Part shown: piece by piece, positions 53,998-63,750 of the stretch | How positions within the stretch are numbered: position 1 is the stretch's first letter | How the letters are laid out: each line of letters starts with the position of its first letter | Assembly: GCA_902786745.1 (NCBI GenBank) | Contig: CADADR010000008.1 | Span: 62,001 to 126,000, forward strand | DNA: 64,000 nucleotides | Direction: 5' to 3' | From: an uncultured Bacteroidia bacterium | GTDB taxonomy: Bacteria > Bacteroidota > Bacteroidia > Bacteroidales > F082 | Notes under the pieces: model-generated | Seen by the model: the letters and a program-made list of their open reading frames with translations, nothing else | Told to the model about the DNA's origin: nothing | The model's database searches: none | Position numbers and translations under genes: made by a program

Positions 53998-56328
53998 TTA
54001 CATGAGATTAAACAGTGACTGGATGAAGCCTTGGCTCTGGCGGTCGAGTTCGAGGATGTCGCGCTCGTTCTCTTCAAGGGTGCGCAGCGGCACGGGCTTG
54101 TAGAAATACTTGTTGAACGAGATTTCGCAGCCTATCTTGGTCGGTGGCAGATTGATCCACGCATCGGCCACATAGGGACGCACCTCGCGCTGGAAATATG
54201 CGTAGATGTCTTCCTTCACGGGAATTTTCTCCGTGTCGCGCAGGTCGCTGTCACTTTCGTATTCAACATATTGGCACACATAGCTACCCTTCTCGCCGGG
54301 ATAATAGCCATAGTCCGCCAAACGCTTCTCATCCACACCGAAGGTGGTCAGCAGTTTCTCCACCTCCTTGCTGCCCACTTTGTGTTGTTTCTTGATGACG
54401 GGAGCGGCCTCGGGGTCGGTCACCGACATGGCGCGGGCGATGGCATTCAACTTGTTGCCTTTCACGTCCATCTTCAATGTCTTGACCGCAGCCTCAATCT
54501 TGGCGACAAACAGGTTGTAGTCCATGAAGACTTCAGTGCCGATGGCATGCATCAGTTGCTTGGCCGCATCCATCAACTCGCGGCGGCCCTGCCATTCCTT
54601 GACGCTGATGAGTTTCGCCAACTTCTTGTCGGTCAACTTTATCTCGTTGTCGTTCAAATACTCCTTGATGTCCGGGATTTCAGCGTCCAAACCTTCAAAC
54701 ACGCGCTCTCCGTAGGTCTGGTACAGCCATTTCGAGAGTTCGAGTTCGCCGTTATCGTATAGCATCTCATCGATTTTCAGGGCATTGAACTGACTCTTCA
54801 AACGCAAAGGCCGCTCGATGGTGACATTGTAGAAGCGGAAGTCGTCGCCATCGAAAATCTTGGAGGCCACCTTGTCGCCATCGGCTTCCTTTTCCACGAA
54901 GTCCATGTAGGTCTTCAAGATGGTCGAACGATGTTCGGGCGTGATGGTGCAGTTGCGCGAGCCTTGGTTTTTCCTCAATTTTTCAAAGGCCTGCGAAGCG
55001 TCAATCAGTTGCACCTTGCCTTTGCGGTTTTCGGCTTTCTTGTTGGTGAGCAGCCAAACATAGGTAGTGATGCCCGTGTTATAGAAGATGTTGTTTGGCA
55101 ATTGGATGATGGCATCCACCAGGTCATTCTCAATCAGATAGCGACGGATGTTGCTCTCGCCGCTGCCTGCATCGCCCGTAAACAGCGACGACCCGTTGTG
55201 AATGGAAGCCACACGACTGCCTTGTGGTTGAAACTCCAAAGACTTCATCTTGTCGACTTCTTCGAGCATGAACAGCAGTTGTCCGTCGGAAGTGCGTGGC
55301 GTGCTGTCGAGCACCTCTTCTTCGCCAGCGAAATTGGTCAACGGCAGTTCAAAACGGTGGTCGAGCAGCGTCTTCTCGTGGTAAATCTTCTCCTTGTCGG
55401 TCTTCCACGACTTGCCGTAAGGCGGGTTGGTGATCATATAGCCAAATGACTTGTCGGAAAAGGCGTTGTCGGTGATGGTGTTGCCCAAGTGCATCCCACC
55501 CGGGTCGACGCCCTTGATAATCAAGTCGGACTTGCAAATGGCATAGGTCTCCGGGTTGATTTCGGTTCCCGACAGTTGGATGGCCGCACTCCTGACGCCA
55601 ATATCCATAAGGTATTCGCGGCTTTCCGTCAACATTCCACCAGAGCCACATGCCGGGTCATACAACGAAATAATCTTGGGTAGGTTGTCCTTCACGGGCT
55701 CAAAAACGAGATGCGCCAACAGCGAGATGGCATCGCGGGGCGTAAAGTGTTCGCCCGCTTCCTCGTTGTTCTCCTCGTTGAAGCGACGCAGCAACTCCTC
55801 AAACACAGTGCCCATGCCGATGTTGGTCATGGCGGGCAGCATGATGCCATCGGGGTCTTTCACCTCCTTGTCCGTCAAGTTGATGCGCGGGTCGGTGATT
55901 TTCTCAATGATAGACAAGAGTCGGTCGTTGTCGGCCAGTTTGCGCGCCTTGTTGTAATACTCGAAGTTCTTCAGTACATCGCGCACATTCTCGCTGAAGC
56001 CGTTGAGGTATTCGATGAAATTATCGTAAAGGATGTCGTTGTTGTCCGAAGCCTGTGATTTCAGTCGGTTCAGCGTCCATTTGCTGGTGTTGAAGAAACT
56101 CAAGCCTGTGATGTCTTTCAGCACACCTTCGTCAAGGTTGTCCAGCCCACTTTCCTTGATTTCCTGTTCCACTTCTTCCTTGGTAGGCTCAAGCAAGGCG
56201 TCCAAACGGCGCAAAACGACCATAGGCAGAATCACATCGCGATATTGGCCACGCAAAAACACATCGCGCAGCACATCGTCGGCAATCGACCAAATAAAAG
56301 AGACTATTTGATTATGAGAGGTTTCCAT
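53998..56328 (-). CDS. hsdM: Type I restriction enzyme M (methylase) subunit
   Basis: 776 residues, longer than the common 500-residue HsdM because of a C-terminal extension. N6-adenine methyltransferase: SAM motif I DPACGSGGML (about 225-234), catalytic motif IV NPPYGKSW (about 299-306). The N-terminal helical HsdM_N domain (1-170) has IWSIADDVLRDVF and the WTLNRL block. The extension (about 560-776) includes QREVRPYV and WINLPPTKIGCEI. First gene of the RM operon with a good promoter at 56360-56388; divergent from the SGNH hydrolase gene. Confidence 0.95.
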   Translation of the reverse strand: METSHNQIVSFIWSIADDVLRDVFLRGQYRDVILPMVVLRRLDALLEPTKEEVEQEIKESGLDNLDEGVLKDITGLSFFNTSKWTLNRLKSQASDNNDILYDNFIEYLNGFSENVRDVLKNFEYYNKARKLADNDRLLSIIEKITDPRINLTDKEVKDPDGIMLPAMTNIGMGTVFEELLRRFNEENNEEAGEHFTPRDAISLLAHLVFEPVKDNLPKIISLYDPACGSGGMLTESREYLMDIGVRSAAIQLSGTEINPETYAICKSDLIIKGVDPGGMHLGNTITDNAFSDKSFGYMITNPPYGKSWKTDKEKIYHEKTLLDHRFELPLTNFAGEEEVLDSTPRTSDGQLLFMLEEVDKMKSLEFQPQGSRVASIHNGSSLFTGDAGSGESNIRRYLIENDLVDAIIQLPNNIFYNTGITTYVWLLTNKKAENRKGKVQLIDASQAFEKLRKNQGSRNCTITPEHRSTILKTYMDFVEKEADGDKVASKIFDGDDFRFYNVTIERPLRLKSQFNALKIDEMLYDNGELELSKWLYQTYGERVFEGLDAEIPDIKEYLNDNEIKLTDKKLAKLISVKEWQGRRELMDAAKQLMHAIGTEVFMDYNLFVAKIEAAVKTLKMDVKGNKLNAIARAMSVTDPEAAPVIKKQHKVGSKEVEKLLTTFGVDEKRLADYGYYPGEKGSYVCQYVEYESDSDLRDTEKIPVKEDIYAYFQREVRPYVADAWINLPPTKIGCEISFNKYFYKPVPLRTLEENERDILELDRQSQGFIQSLFNLM

Positions 56329-56359
56329 AGAGAAAACAATTCAAATATGATTTATTTTA

Positions 56360-56388
56360 CAAAGATACGATTTTTTTCCATACCCAAA
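56360..56388 (-). promoter_or_regulatory. Promoter of the type I RM/defence operon
   Basis: Minus-strand TTTG (56388-56385), 17 bases, TATCTTTG (56367-56360), 32 bases before the hsdM ATG. Confidence 0.65.
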
Positions 56389-56484
56389 GCAACAAAACAC
56401 ACAAAACGAGTTCATTTGTTTTTCTTTCACATTTCTCGTTTTTATAACAAACATCTTCTTATTTTTGCATCAAAACCAACAACA

Positions 56485-57162
56485 ATGAAAAAGAGCATCA
56501 TTCTACTCATCTTCCTCTCCATGTCATTCTTCGGCTATTCCCAAGACTGGTTCGGCCTCAATCGCTATCAGGCCGACAATGAGCGCATTATCGCGAGCGG
56601 CGACTACCCTGAGGTGGTCTTTATGGGCAACTCCATCACCGAAATCTGGGCCATCTACCATCCCGAGTTCTTCACTAGCCACAACTTCTGCGGCAGGGGC
56701 ATCAGCGGCCAGACCTCGTCGCAGATGCTGGTGCGCTTCACCGCCGACGTCATCAACCTGCATCCCAAGGCCGTGGTCATCATGGCCGGCACCAACGATG
56801 TGGCACACAACGACTACTGGGTGTCGCCCGACAAGGTGGTCGACAACATCATCGCCATGTGCCAACTCGCCCAAGCCAACGGCATCATCCCCATCATCAG
56901 CTCCATCCCACCCTGCTCGGAGTTCCCTTGGAGAAAAGAGATCGTCACCCCTGGCCAGACCATCGTCGACATCAACAAGAGTTTAAGAGCATTCGCCGAA
57001 GCTAATGGCATCGTCTACATCGACTATCACACCGCTCTCGCCGACGAGAACCTCGGACTTCCCAAGTCACTCAGCGACGACGGCTGCCATCCCAACCCCG
57101 ACACCTATTTCACCTTGGAAGAAATGGCATTAGAATCCATTCGGGTGGCACTCAAAAGATAA
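56485..57162 (+). CDS. Secreted SGNH/GDSL hydrolase
   Basis: 225 residues from the ATG at 56485. Signal peptide 1-19 (GYSQ). The four SGNH blocks are visible: VVFMGNSITEIW with catalytic Ser (about 46), GISGQTSSQ (Gly, about 75), VIMAGTNDVAHN (Asn, about 105) and DDGCHPN with the Asp-His pair (about 198-204). Such enzymes deacetylate or de-esterify glycans and lipids; the substrate is unknown. A TATTTTTG box (56460-56467) lies 17 bases before the ATG. Confidence 0.93.
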   Translation: MKKSIILLIFLSMSFFGYSQDWFGLNRYQADNERIIASGDYPEVVFMGNSITEIWAIYHPEFFTSHNFCGRGISGQTSSQMLVRFTADVINLHPKAVVIMAGTNDVAHNDYWVSPDKVVDNIIAMCQLAQANGIIPIISSIPPCSEFPWRKEIVTPGQTIVDINKSLRAFAEANGIVYIDYHTALADENLGLPKSLSDDGCHPNPDTYFTLEEMALESIRVALKR

Positions 57163-57192
57163 ATCCTTACATTTGCGGCAAAATTCCGGTAT

Positions 57193-59841
57193 ATGAAAAA
57201 ACTATTTCTCTCTTTATTACTAGTATTCACAACAGTTTTCCAAGCGTTTCCACAAGTTGCGAAACAGGTCGACGAAGCAATGGCACGCCAAACGGCACAA
57301 GCCTTCGTCAACACGAAATCGGCTTTGAAAAGCCACGACTTGAGTTTGGTATCGACCGATGGGAACTACATCTATAACATTGGCGACCACGGCTTCGTCA
57401 TCATCGCAGGCAACACCGTATTGCCACCCGTGTTGGCCTGGTCCGACCAAGGCGCTTTCCCCGACATGGAGGAGGCTCCCGACAACTTCGCCTCTTGGAT
57501 TGCACATTATACCGAGATGATTGACTTCGCCGTCGCCAACGGCATACAACCCGAAGCCAAGGTGCAGCGCCAATGGGACGAGGCCTCACAGGGCATCTTC
57601 GTGACACGTAATGTCACAACGGTGGATCCTTTGGTCAGCACACGCTGGAACCAGGACTGCTACTACAACGAATACTGTCCAGCCACTGGCGGTTGGTGGT
57701 GGGGCGGCCCTTGCGGGCACTGCTATGCAGGCTGCGTGGCCACCGCCATGGCCCAAGTGATGAAATATTGGGACTATCCAGAGACGGGCTTCGGTGCCCA
57801 CAGCTACATACACAGCGAGTATGGCGAACAGAGCGCCAACTTCGGTGCCACCACCTACCATTGGGAACAGATGCCTGTTGAGATATACAGCCACAACGAC
57901 GCCGTGGCCACGCTGCTTTACCATTGCGGCGTGAGTGTCAATATGAACTACTCGGGATCGGGTAGCGGTGCACAATCCCAGGACGTGGAGACCGCCATGC
58001 GCTCCTACTTCGGTTACTGCGGCGCAAAATACCGTCAGAAGAGTGGCTATCAGGAAGAGGCGTGGATCGCCATGCTGAAAGCCGAACTCGACCTGTCGCA
58101 CCCCATCTATTACTCGGGCGCCAATGGTGATAGCGGCCATGCCTTCGTGTGCGACGGCTACGACGAGAACGACTTCATGCACTTCAACTTCGGCTGGAGT
58201 GGCAGCGGCGACGCCTTCTATTCCACCTACGACGTCAACGGCTTCAACCAAGGACAAGCGGTGGTGACCAACATCTTCCCTGTCAGCATCCAGGCCGACG
58301 CCAACGGCATCATCTACGTCAGCGAAGACGGCACGGGCGACGGCTCCTCATGGGCCAACGCCACCGACAAGCTCCAGTTTGCCTCTGCCCTCTCAAGCGG
58401 CGGCAACACCAAAGTGTGGGTTAAGGCCGGCACCTACTACGGCGACACCTCTGACGCCGAAGGCGCTTTCAATATCTCATCCTACAACCGTGTGTATGGC
58501 GGATTTGAAGGCAACGAAGGTCCTGACTACGACCTCTCCTTGCGTGACTTCGGCAAAAACACCACCTTCCTTGATGGTCAAGGCCAAAGACGCGTACTGT
58601 TGCTCGACGAGCCCCTCACCGCAGCCTCGACAGCCATCTGGGATGGCTTCACCATACAAAACGGCAACGCCGGTAGCGGTGCAGGCGTATACCTTAACAA
58701 CTATGTCACCCTCACAAACTGCAACATCTATAACAACGAAGCTAGCATGTACGGCGGAGGCATCTACATCAACTCAACAGGCGGCACAGCCCATGTCACG
58801 CTACAAAACTGCCAGATCATGGACAACAACGCCTCGATGGGCGGTGGCCTCTGCGACCGCGTCGGCGCCGACTACACCAACTGCCGCATCAGCAACAACA
58901 CGGCCTCAACCAAAGGCGGAGGCATATACCTTTATAATAATACCGAGCCGACCTTCAAGAACTGCATCATCAGCAACAACACCGCCAACAACGCTGGCGG
59001 TATGTACGCCCGCGGCCAGTTCACCGCCTACAACTGCGACTTCGTGATGAACCTCGCGACCGAGAGCATCGGCGGCATCTACCACGAGAGCAGCCACAAC
59101 AAATACTACAACTGCATCGTATGGGGCAACGTGGCAAACGGCATGCCCAACCAGTTTGCCGGCCTCAGCGACTTCGACCACTGTGCCGTAAGCGGCATCG
59201 TCAACGGGTCGGACAACTACAACATCCCCAACGAGAACAGCGGTAACGAACCGGGCATCTACGTCCGCTTCAACCATCCAGCGAGTGGCGTTGGCGCCGA
59301 CTACCATAACGAGAACTGGAGCCTGAATCCACGCAGCATCTGCCTCAATGCAGGCAAACCCAACACCACGGGTCTGGGCAACACCGACATCGCCGGCAAC
59401 CCGCGCCTGCAGAAAGGCCGTATTGACATTGGCGCTTACGAGAGCTGCGCCTCGCTCACCCTAATCGAGGATGCGTTTTATCAAAGCGACAGCCCCTATT
59501 GGTTCTTCAGCCGCCCATTGACCGAACCTGGTTACTACACTGCGGTGCTCGAAGGGCAGGACTGTGACAGCGTCATCGGCCTCACTTTGATGGTTTTGGA
59601 GGGCGTAACTGAAACTTCTGAAAATGCCATACAGGTATGGCCGAATCCCACAAAAGGCCTTCTGCACATCGAAGCGCAAGACATTGACAAACTAGAAATC
59701 CGCAATCTTTTAGGGCAGTTGGTATTGGAAGCAAGAAAAGCTGAAATCCTCAGCCTCGAAGGATTTGAAAAAGGTGTTTATTTCTTGATTGCCAGCAATA
59801 AAAACGGAGTAAAGACCGTTACCAAGGTAATCAAGGAGTAA
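57193..59841 (+). CDS. C10-family cysteine protease fused to a beta-helix and T9SS sorting domain
   Basis: 882 residues. Signal peptide 1-19 (QAFPQ). Pro-domain about 20-130. Streptopain-type (C10) protease about 135-385 with nucleophile Cys181 in CYAGCVATAMAQVMKYW and His316 in GHAFVCDGYDE, followed by HFNFGWSG. Residues about 385-760 are a polymorphic-outer-membrane/right-handed beta-helix repeat region (ISNNTA, GGGIYI, NCIISNN recurring). The last 75 residues are a T9SS sorting domain (VWPNPTKGLLHIE, KGVYFLIA, KVIKE end). Thus a secreted surface protease with a large repeat stalk. It is followed after 4 bases by a thioredoxin-like lipoprotein gene. Confidence 0.92.
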   Translation: MKKLFLSLLLVFTTVFQAFPQVAKQVDEAMARQTAQAFVNTKSALKSHDLSLVSTDGNYIYNIGDHGFVIIAGNTVLPPVLAWSDQGAFPDMEEAPDNFASWIAHYTEMIDFAVANGIQPEAKVQRQWDEASQGIFVTRNVTTVDPLVSTRWNQDCYYNEYCPATGGWWWGGPCGHCYAGCVATAMAQVMKYWDYPETGFGAHSYIHSEYGEQSANFGATTYHWEQMPVEIYSHNDAVATLLYHCGVSVNMNYSGSGSGAQSQDVETAMRSYFGYCGAKYRQKSGYQEEAWIAMLKAELDLSHPIYYSGANGDSGHAFVCDGYDENDFMHFNFGWSGSGDAFYSTYDVNGFNQGQAVVTNIFPVSIQADANGIIYVSEDGTGDGSSWANATDKLQFASALSSGGNTKVWVKAGTYYGDTSDAEGAFNISSYNRVYGGFEGNEGPDYDLSLRDFGKNTTFLDGQGQRRVLLLDEPLTAASTAIWDGFTIQNGNAGSGAGVYLNNYVTLTNCNIYNNEASMYGGGIYINSTGGTAHVTLQNCQIMDNNASMGGGLCDRVGADYTNCRISNNTASTKGGGIYLYNNTEPTFKNCIISNNTANNAGGMYARGQFTAYNCDFVMNLATESIGGIYHESSHNKYYNCIVWGNVANGMPNQFAGLSDFDHCAVSGIVNGSDNYNIPNENSGNEPGIYVRFNHPASGVGADYHNENWSLNPRSICLNAGKPNTTGLGNTDIAGNPRLQKGRIDIGAYESCASLTLIEDAFYQSDSPYWFFSRPLTEPGYYTAVLEGQDCDSVIGLTLMVLEGVTETSENAIQVWPNPTKGLLHIEAQDIDKLEIRNLLGQLVLEARKAEILSLEGFEKGVYFLIASNKNGVKTVTKVIKE

Positions 59842-59845
59842 AACC

Positions 59846-60484
59846 ATGAAAAGACTTGCATTCGTATTTTCCATTATTCTTATTGCCTTCGCATCATGCA
59901 ATAGGACTGACAATTACATCATCCCTGTGGATTACGAAAAGTATTACGAGGGTATCACCAGTCTAACCGAAAAGGAAGGCCAAGAGCTCAGCCAAAGGAT
60001 TTATATGGATTGGTACAACAATACGATGGGAAAGGAAATACCTGACCTCAATGTGAAAGACCTCGATGGGAAAACCGTCAAACTCAAGAAATGGCTTAAA
60101 AGAGAAACCATCCTCGTTTTCACCGACACGCATTGTGGATTTGGGGCGGAAGAGGTTGAAAAAGAATTACCAATAGCCATCGACAACATGAAGGATGAGC
60201 TTGTTGGCATTGACATTCTGTGCCTCGTTGAAGATACTGAGGATTCAGCACCTGAAGAAGCGCTTAATTTTGCCAAAAGTCTTCAAGACAGTTACAACAA
60301 TATATTCATCATCGATCAAAAGGATGCCTTACGAATGAACCTCACTGGCAGTCCATCTAAATTTTACATTGACAAAGACCAAATTGTAAGACAAGTCCAC
60401 ATTGGTTTTGCTATGAATCAAGAACAGCGTGAGGAAAGCATCCGCCAAGGAATTTCATTAATGAGAAAGGAAAAACAAAAATGA
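59846..60484 (+). CDS. Thioredoxin-fold lipoprotein without CxxC
   Basis: 212 residues; lipobox AFASC (Cys18). The fold resembles the AhpC/TlpA group: EIPDLNVKDLDGKTVKL, ILVFTDTHCGFG in place of the active-site loop, and a cis-Pro-like SPSKFYID. The usual CxxC is replaced by THCGFG, leaving a single cysteine. It may be a non-redox binding protein or a one-cysteine peroxidase-like protein. It overlaps msrA by four bases (ATGA), so the two are translationally coupled, which points to oxidative-damage repair in the envelope. Confidence 0.82.
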   Translation: MKRLAFVFSIILIAFASCNRTDNYIIPVDYEKYYEGITSLTEKEGQELSQRIYMDWYNNTMGKEIPDLNVKDLDGKTVKLKKWLKRETILVFTDTHCGFGAEEVEKELPIAIDNMKDELVGIDILCLVEDTEDSAPEEALNFAKSLQDSYNNIFIIDQKDALRMNLTGSPSKFYIDKDQIVRQVHIGFAMNQEQREESIRQGISLMRKEKQK

Positions 60485-60960
60485 AAACAGCATATTTCTC
60501 CGCAGGTTGCTTTTGGGGCGTGGAGTATTACTTCAAGCGTCTCAAGGGCGTGACAAAGACCGTCGTCGGATTCATGGGCGGCGACATGGAAAACCCGAGT
60601 TACAAACAAGTCAAGACGGGCACTACAGGGCATTTGGAGACCATCGAGGTGGCATATGATCCCGAACTGGTTTCCTACGAAGCCTTGGTGCGCTATTTCT
60701 TCGAGATCCACAACTTTGAGCAAGCTGACGGCCAAGGCATCGACATCGGGTCACAATACCTTTCCGCCATTTGGTTCAACGACTTGTCTGAGCGCGACAC
60801 GGCCATTAAGGTCTTTGGCGAATTGATGCAGATGGGTTATCATCCCGCCACGCAGATCCGACAAGCCATGACTTTCTACACTGCCGAGGATTATCATCAG
60901 GATTATTTGGACGAGCGTGGGGAGACGCCAGAATGCCATGTTTGGCGGAAGATTTTCTGA
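60481..60960 (+). CDS. msrA: Peptide-methionine (S)-S-oxide reductase MsrA
   Basis: 159 residues, a compact MsrA. Reduces methionine-S-sulfoxide. The catalytic GCFWG block is at residues 9-13 with Cys10. Also EVAYDPELVSYEALVRYFFEIHN and QYLSAIWFND, standard for the family. One further Cys lies near the end (PECHVW), a possible resolving residue. There is no signal, so it is cytosolic. The start overlaps the end of the lipoprotein gene (ATGA). Confidence 0.96.
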   Translation: MKTAYFSAGCFWGVEYYFKRLKGVTKTVVGFMGGDMENPSYKQVKTGTTGHLETIEVAYDPELVSYEALVRYFFEIHNFEQADGQGIDIGSQYLSAIWFNDLSERDTAIKVFGELMQMGYHPATQIRQAMTFYTAEDYHQDYLDERGETPECHVWRKIF

Positions 60961-60998
60961 AAAACACCTATTTCTTTTCTTCATTTAGTTTTTTTCCC

Positions 60999-61006
60999 TA
61001 ACTTTG
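60999..61006 (+). promoter_or_regulatory. -7 box of pckA
   Basis: TAACTTTG, 28 bases before the pckA ATG; no strong -33 element. Confidence 0.45.
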
Positions 61007-61033
61007 CGCATCATTTACGCAAAACTAACAATT

Positions 61034-62665
61034 ATGGCAAAAAACATCGAAGAGATCAAAGCCGCGTTGGCCTCTTACGGCATCACCGGCGTGAAGAACG
61101 TTTATTATAACCCGAGCTATGAGCAGCTCTTCAAGGACGAGATGGACCCCGCCCTGACGGGCTACGACAAAGGCGTGTTGACCGAACTCGATGCCGTCAA
61201 CGTGATGACCGGCATCTACACCGGCCGCTCGCCCAAGGACAAATACATCGTCATGGATGCCAAATCGAAGGACACCGTTTGGTGGACCACCGAAGGCTAC
61301 AAGAACGACAACCACCCAATGAGTGAACAAGTCTGGGCACAGGTGAAAGACCTTGCCAAGAAACAACTCAGCGGCAAGAACCTTTATGTGGTCGACGCTT
61401 TCTGCGGCGCCAACAAGGACACCCGCATGGCCGTCCGCTTCATCATGGAGGTGGCATGGCAGGCCCATTTCGTGCTGAACATGTTCATCAAGCCTACGGC
61501 TGAGGAACTGGCTGACTTCAAGCCGAACTTCACCGTCTACACTGCCTCGAAAGCCAAGGTCGACAACTACAAGGAACTCGGACTCAACAGCGACACCTGC
61601 GTGGCCTTCAATGTCACGAGCCGCGAACAAGTCATCCTCAACACCTGGTATGGTGGCGAAATGAAGAAAGGCATGTTCTCGATGATGAACTACTACCTGC
61701 CGCTGCAAGGCATCGCCGCCATGCACTGCTCCGCCAACACCGACATGAAGGGCAACAACACCGCCATCTTCTTCGGCCTGAGCGGCACTGGCAAGACCAC
61801 CCTTTCGACAGACCCGAAGCGTCTGCTCATCGGTGACGACGAGCACGGCTGGGATGACGAAGGCGTGTTCAACTTCGAAGGTGGCTGCTATGCCAAGGTC
61901 ATCAACCTCGACAAGGAAAGCGAGCCCGACATCTACAACGCCATCAAGCGTAATGCCTTGTTGGAGAACGTTACCGTCGACAAGAACGGCAAGATCGACT
62001 TCAAGGACAAGAGCGTGACCGAGAACACCCGCGTCTCCTACCCCATCGAGCACATCGAGAAGATCGTGAAGAACGTGCGTCCCATCTCTGCAGGTCCCGC
62101 TGCCAAGAACGTCATCTTCCTCAGCGCCGACGCCTTCGGCGTGCTGCCTCCGGTCAGCATCTTGACGCCCGAACAGTGCAAGTACTACTTCCTGAGCGGC
62201 TTCACCGCCAAGTTGGCTGGCACCGAGCGCGGCATCACCGAGCCTACACCCACCTTCAGCGCCTGCTTCGGCCAAGCCTTCCTTGAGCTGCACCCGACCA
62301 AATACGCCGAAGAACTGGTGAAACGTATGGAACAGAGCGGTGCCAAGGCTTACCTGGTGAACACCGGCTGGAACGGCACAGGCAAGCGCATCTCCATTAA
62401 GGACACGCGCGGCATCATCGACGCCATCCTCGACGGCAGCATCGAGAAGGCCCCGACCAAAGTGATCCCGTACTTCAACTTCGAAGTGCCGACCGCATTG
62501 CCGGGCGTCGACCCGAACATCCTCGACCCGCGCGACACTTACACCGAAAAGAAATCGTGGGATGACAAGGCCAAAGACCTCTCCTCGCGCTTCATCAAGA
62601 ACTTCGAGAAGTTCACGACGAACGCCGCAGGCAAGGCTTTGGTGGCCGCCGGACCGAAACTGTAA
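61034..62665 (+). CDS. pckA: Phosphoenolpyruvate carboxykinase (ATP)
   Basis: 543 residues from the ATG at 61034 (MAKNIEEIK). Converts oxaloacetate and ATP to PEP and CO2; in Bacteroidales it usually runs in the carboxylating direction towards succinate. [11 protein letters not shown] (about 62-72), P-loop [11 protein letters not shown] (about 248-258), metal site [22 protein letters not shown] (split over about 268-289) and the [12 protein letters not shown] end block are all present. Monocistronic, with its own -7 box upstream and a perfect hairpin downstream. Confidence 0.98.
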   Translation: MAKNIEEIKAALASYGITGVKNVYYNPSYEQLFKDEMDPALTGYDKGVLTELDAVNVMTGIYTGRSPKDKYIVMDAKSKDTVWWTTEGYKNDNHPMSEQVWAQVKDLAKKQLSGKNLYVVDAFCGANKDTRMAVRFIMEVAWQAHFVLNMFIKPTAEELADFKPNFTVYTASKAKVDNYKELGLNSDTCVAFNVTSREQVILNTWYGGEMKKGMFSMMNYYLPLQGIAAMHCSANTDMKGNNTAIFFGLSGTGKTTLSTDPKRLLIGDDEHGWDDEGVFNFEGGCYAKVINLDKESEPDIYNAIKRNALLENVTVDKNGKIDFKDKSVTENTRVSYPIEHIEKIVKNVRPISAGPAAKNVIFLSADAFGVLPPVSILTPEQCKYYFLSGFTAKLAGTERGITEPTPTFSACFGQAFLELHPTKYAEELVKRMEQSGAKAYLVNTGWNGTGKRISIKDTRGIIDAILDGSIEKAPTKVIPYFNFEVPTALPGVDPNILDPRDTYTEKKSWDDKAKDLSSRFIKNFEKFTTNAAGKALVAAGPKL

Positions 62666-62688
62666 AACAGAAACAAATCGTAAACCAT

Positions 62689-62723
62689 TGTAGAGACGTA
62701 GCACGCTACGTCTCTACATTTTT
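62689..62723 (+). terminator. Perfect palindromic terminator after pckA
   Basis: A 14-base stem (62689-62702 with 62705-62718), beginning TGTAGAGACGTAGC, a 2-base loop and a T run. Its sequence family also occurs as a shorter palindrome at 21519-21543. Confidence 0.85.
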
Positions 62724-62830
62724 CAACATTCAGTTATTATTATTCAGATTATAGCATCTAATTATTAATGGCATAAGATTTGTAAAGCAAAACAACGTTA
62801 GTATAATTACAATAATCAAACCTATAAAAA

Positions 62831-63625
62831 ATGAAGAAAACTCTTAGAAGACTGGCCCCTGTGGCACTCGTTCTCGTGGCATTGGTCACCCTTTCATTTA
62901 TGGCTAAAGACGGCGTCACCCTCAGACTTCGTCCGCAACAGGGCAAGACCTACACCGTCACCACAAAGGCCAACATGATGACTATGATGGAAGTGCAAGG
63001 TCAAACCATGAACATGTCGCAAAGCATGGAGACCCGACAAATCTTCACTGCAAAGGAAGTGACTGGCACCCAATCCATCCTCGAGACCCAAATCGAGGCC
63101 ATGAAAATGACCATCTCACAGATGGGCATGAAACTCGAATATGACTCAGAGCACCCTGAAAAGAACAGCCCTATGCTAGCTGGTCAGACCAAGGAGATTG
63201 AAGCTAAGCTGCACCAACCCACCGACATTACCTATGACGTCCTTGGAAAACTCGTTGGCGACAGCATTGATGCTTCCATGAACCAACTGGGTGTTATCAT
63301 CGAAATGCCCGAAAACGAAGTCACTGTTGGCAGCACATGGACCAACACCACTTCACAGGAAACCAGTGGCATGGAGTTCAGCGCCGACATTACCTACACC
63401 GTCAAGGCTATCTCGAGAAAGAGCATCGACTTAACCTACACCGGTAAAGTGAATGGTAACGTTGCTGACATCAGCGGCACCTATGAAGGAACTGCTTCCA
63501 TCGACCCGCAGACTGGCATTATGATGAGCAACTCGCAGAAACAGAACATCTCGATGACCATCAGCGAGCAAGGCATGAACATCCCCATGACCATCGTTGG
63601 CAACACGACCGTCGAGGTGAAGTGA
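62831..63625 (+). CDS. DUF6263-like exported protein
   Basis: 264 residues with a signal peptide (about 1-25). The pattern KTYTVTTKANMMTMMEVQGQTM, MEFSADITYTVKAI and VNGNVADISGTYEGTASIDPQTGIM is that of DUF6263-type beta-rich periplasmic proteins, unknown function, strikingly Met-rich (about 10%). Single transcription unit with a terminator at 63651-63684. Confidence 0.78.
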   Translation: MKKTLRRLAPVALVLVALVTLSFMAKDGVTLRLRPQQGKTYTVTTKANMMTMMEVQGQTMNMSQSMETRQIFTAKEVTGTQSILETQIEAMKMTISQMGMKLEYDSEHPEKNSPMLAGQTKEIEAKLHQPTDITYDVLGKLVGDSIDASMNQLGVIIEMPENEVTVGSTWTNTTSQETSGMEFSADITYTVKAISRKSIDLTYTGKVNGNVADISGTYEGTASIDPQTGIMMSNSQKQNISMTISEQGMNIPMTIVGNTTVEVK

Positions 63626-63650
63626 TAACAGAAAACTGTATTCTATCTAT

Positions 63651-63684
63651 AGGACTGATGTGACACGTCAGTCCTACTTTTTTT
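63651..63684 (+). terminator. Terminator after the DUF6263-like gene
   Basis: AGGACTGATGTG and CACGTCAGTCCT form a nearly perfect hairpin (63651-63675) followed by a T run. Confidence 0.88.
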
Positions 63685-63750
63685 TCGGCTTAGCTGTCAA
63701 AGCACATATTATTTTATACCTTTGTGGCATCATAAACAATCCACATCATC

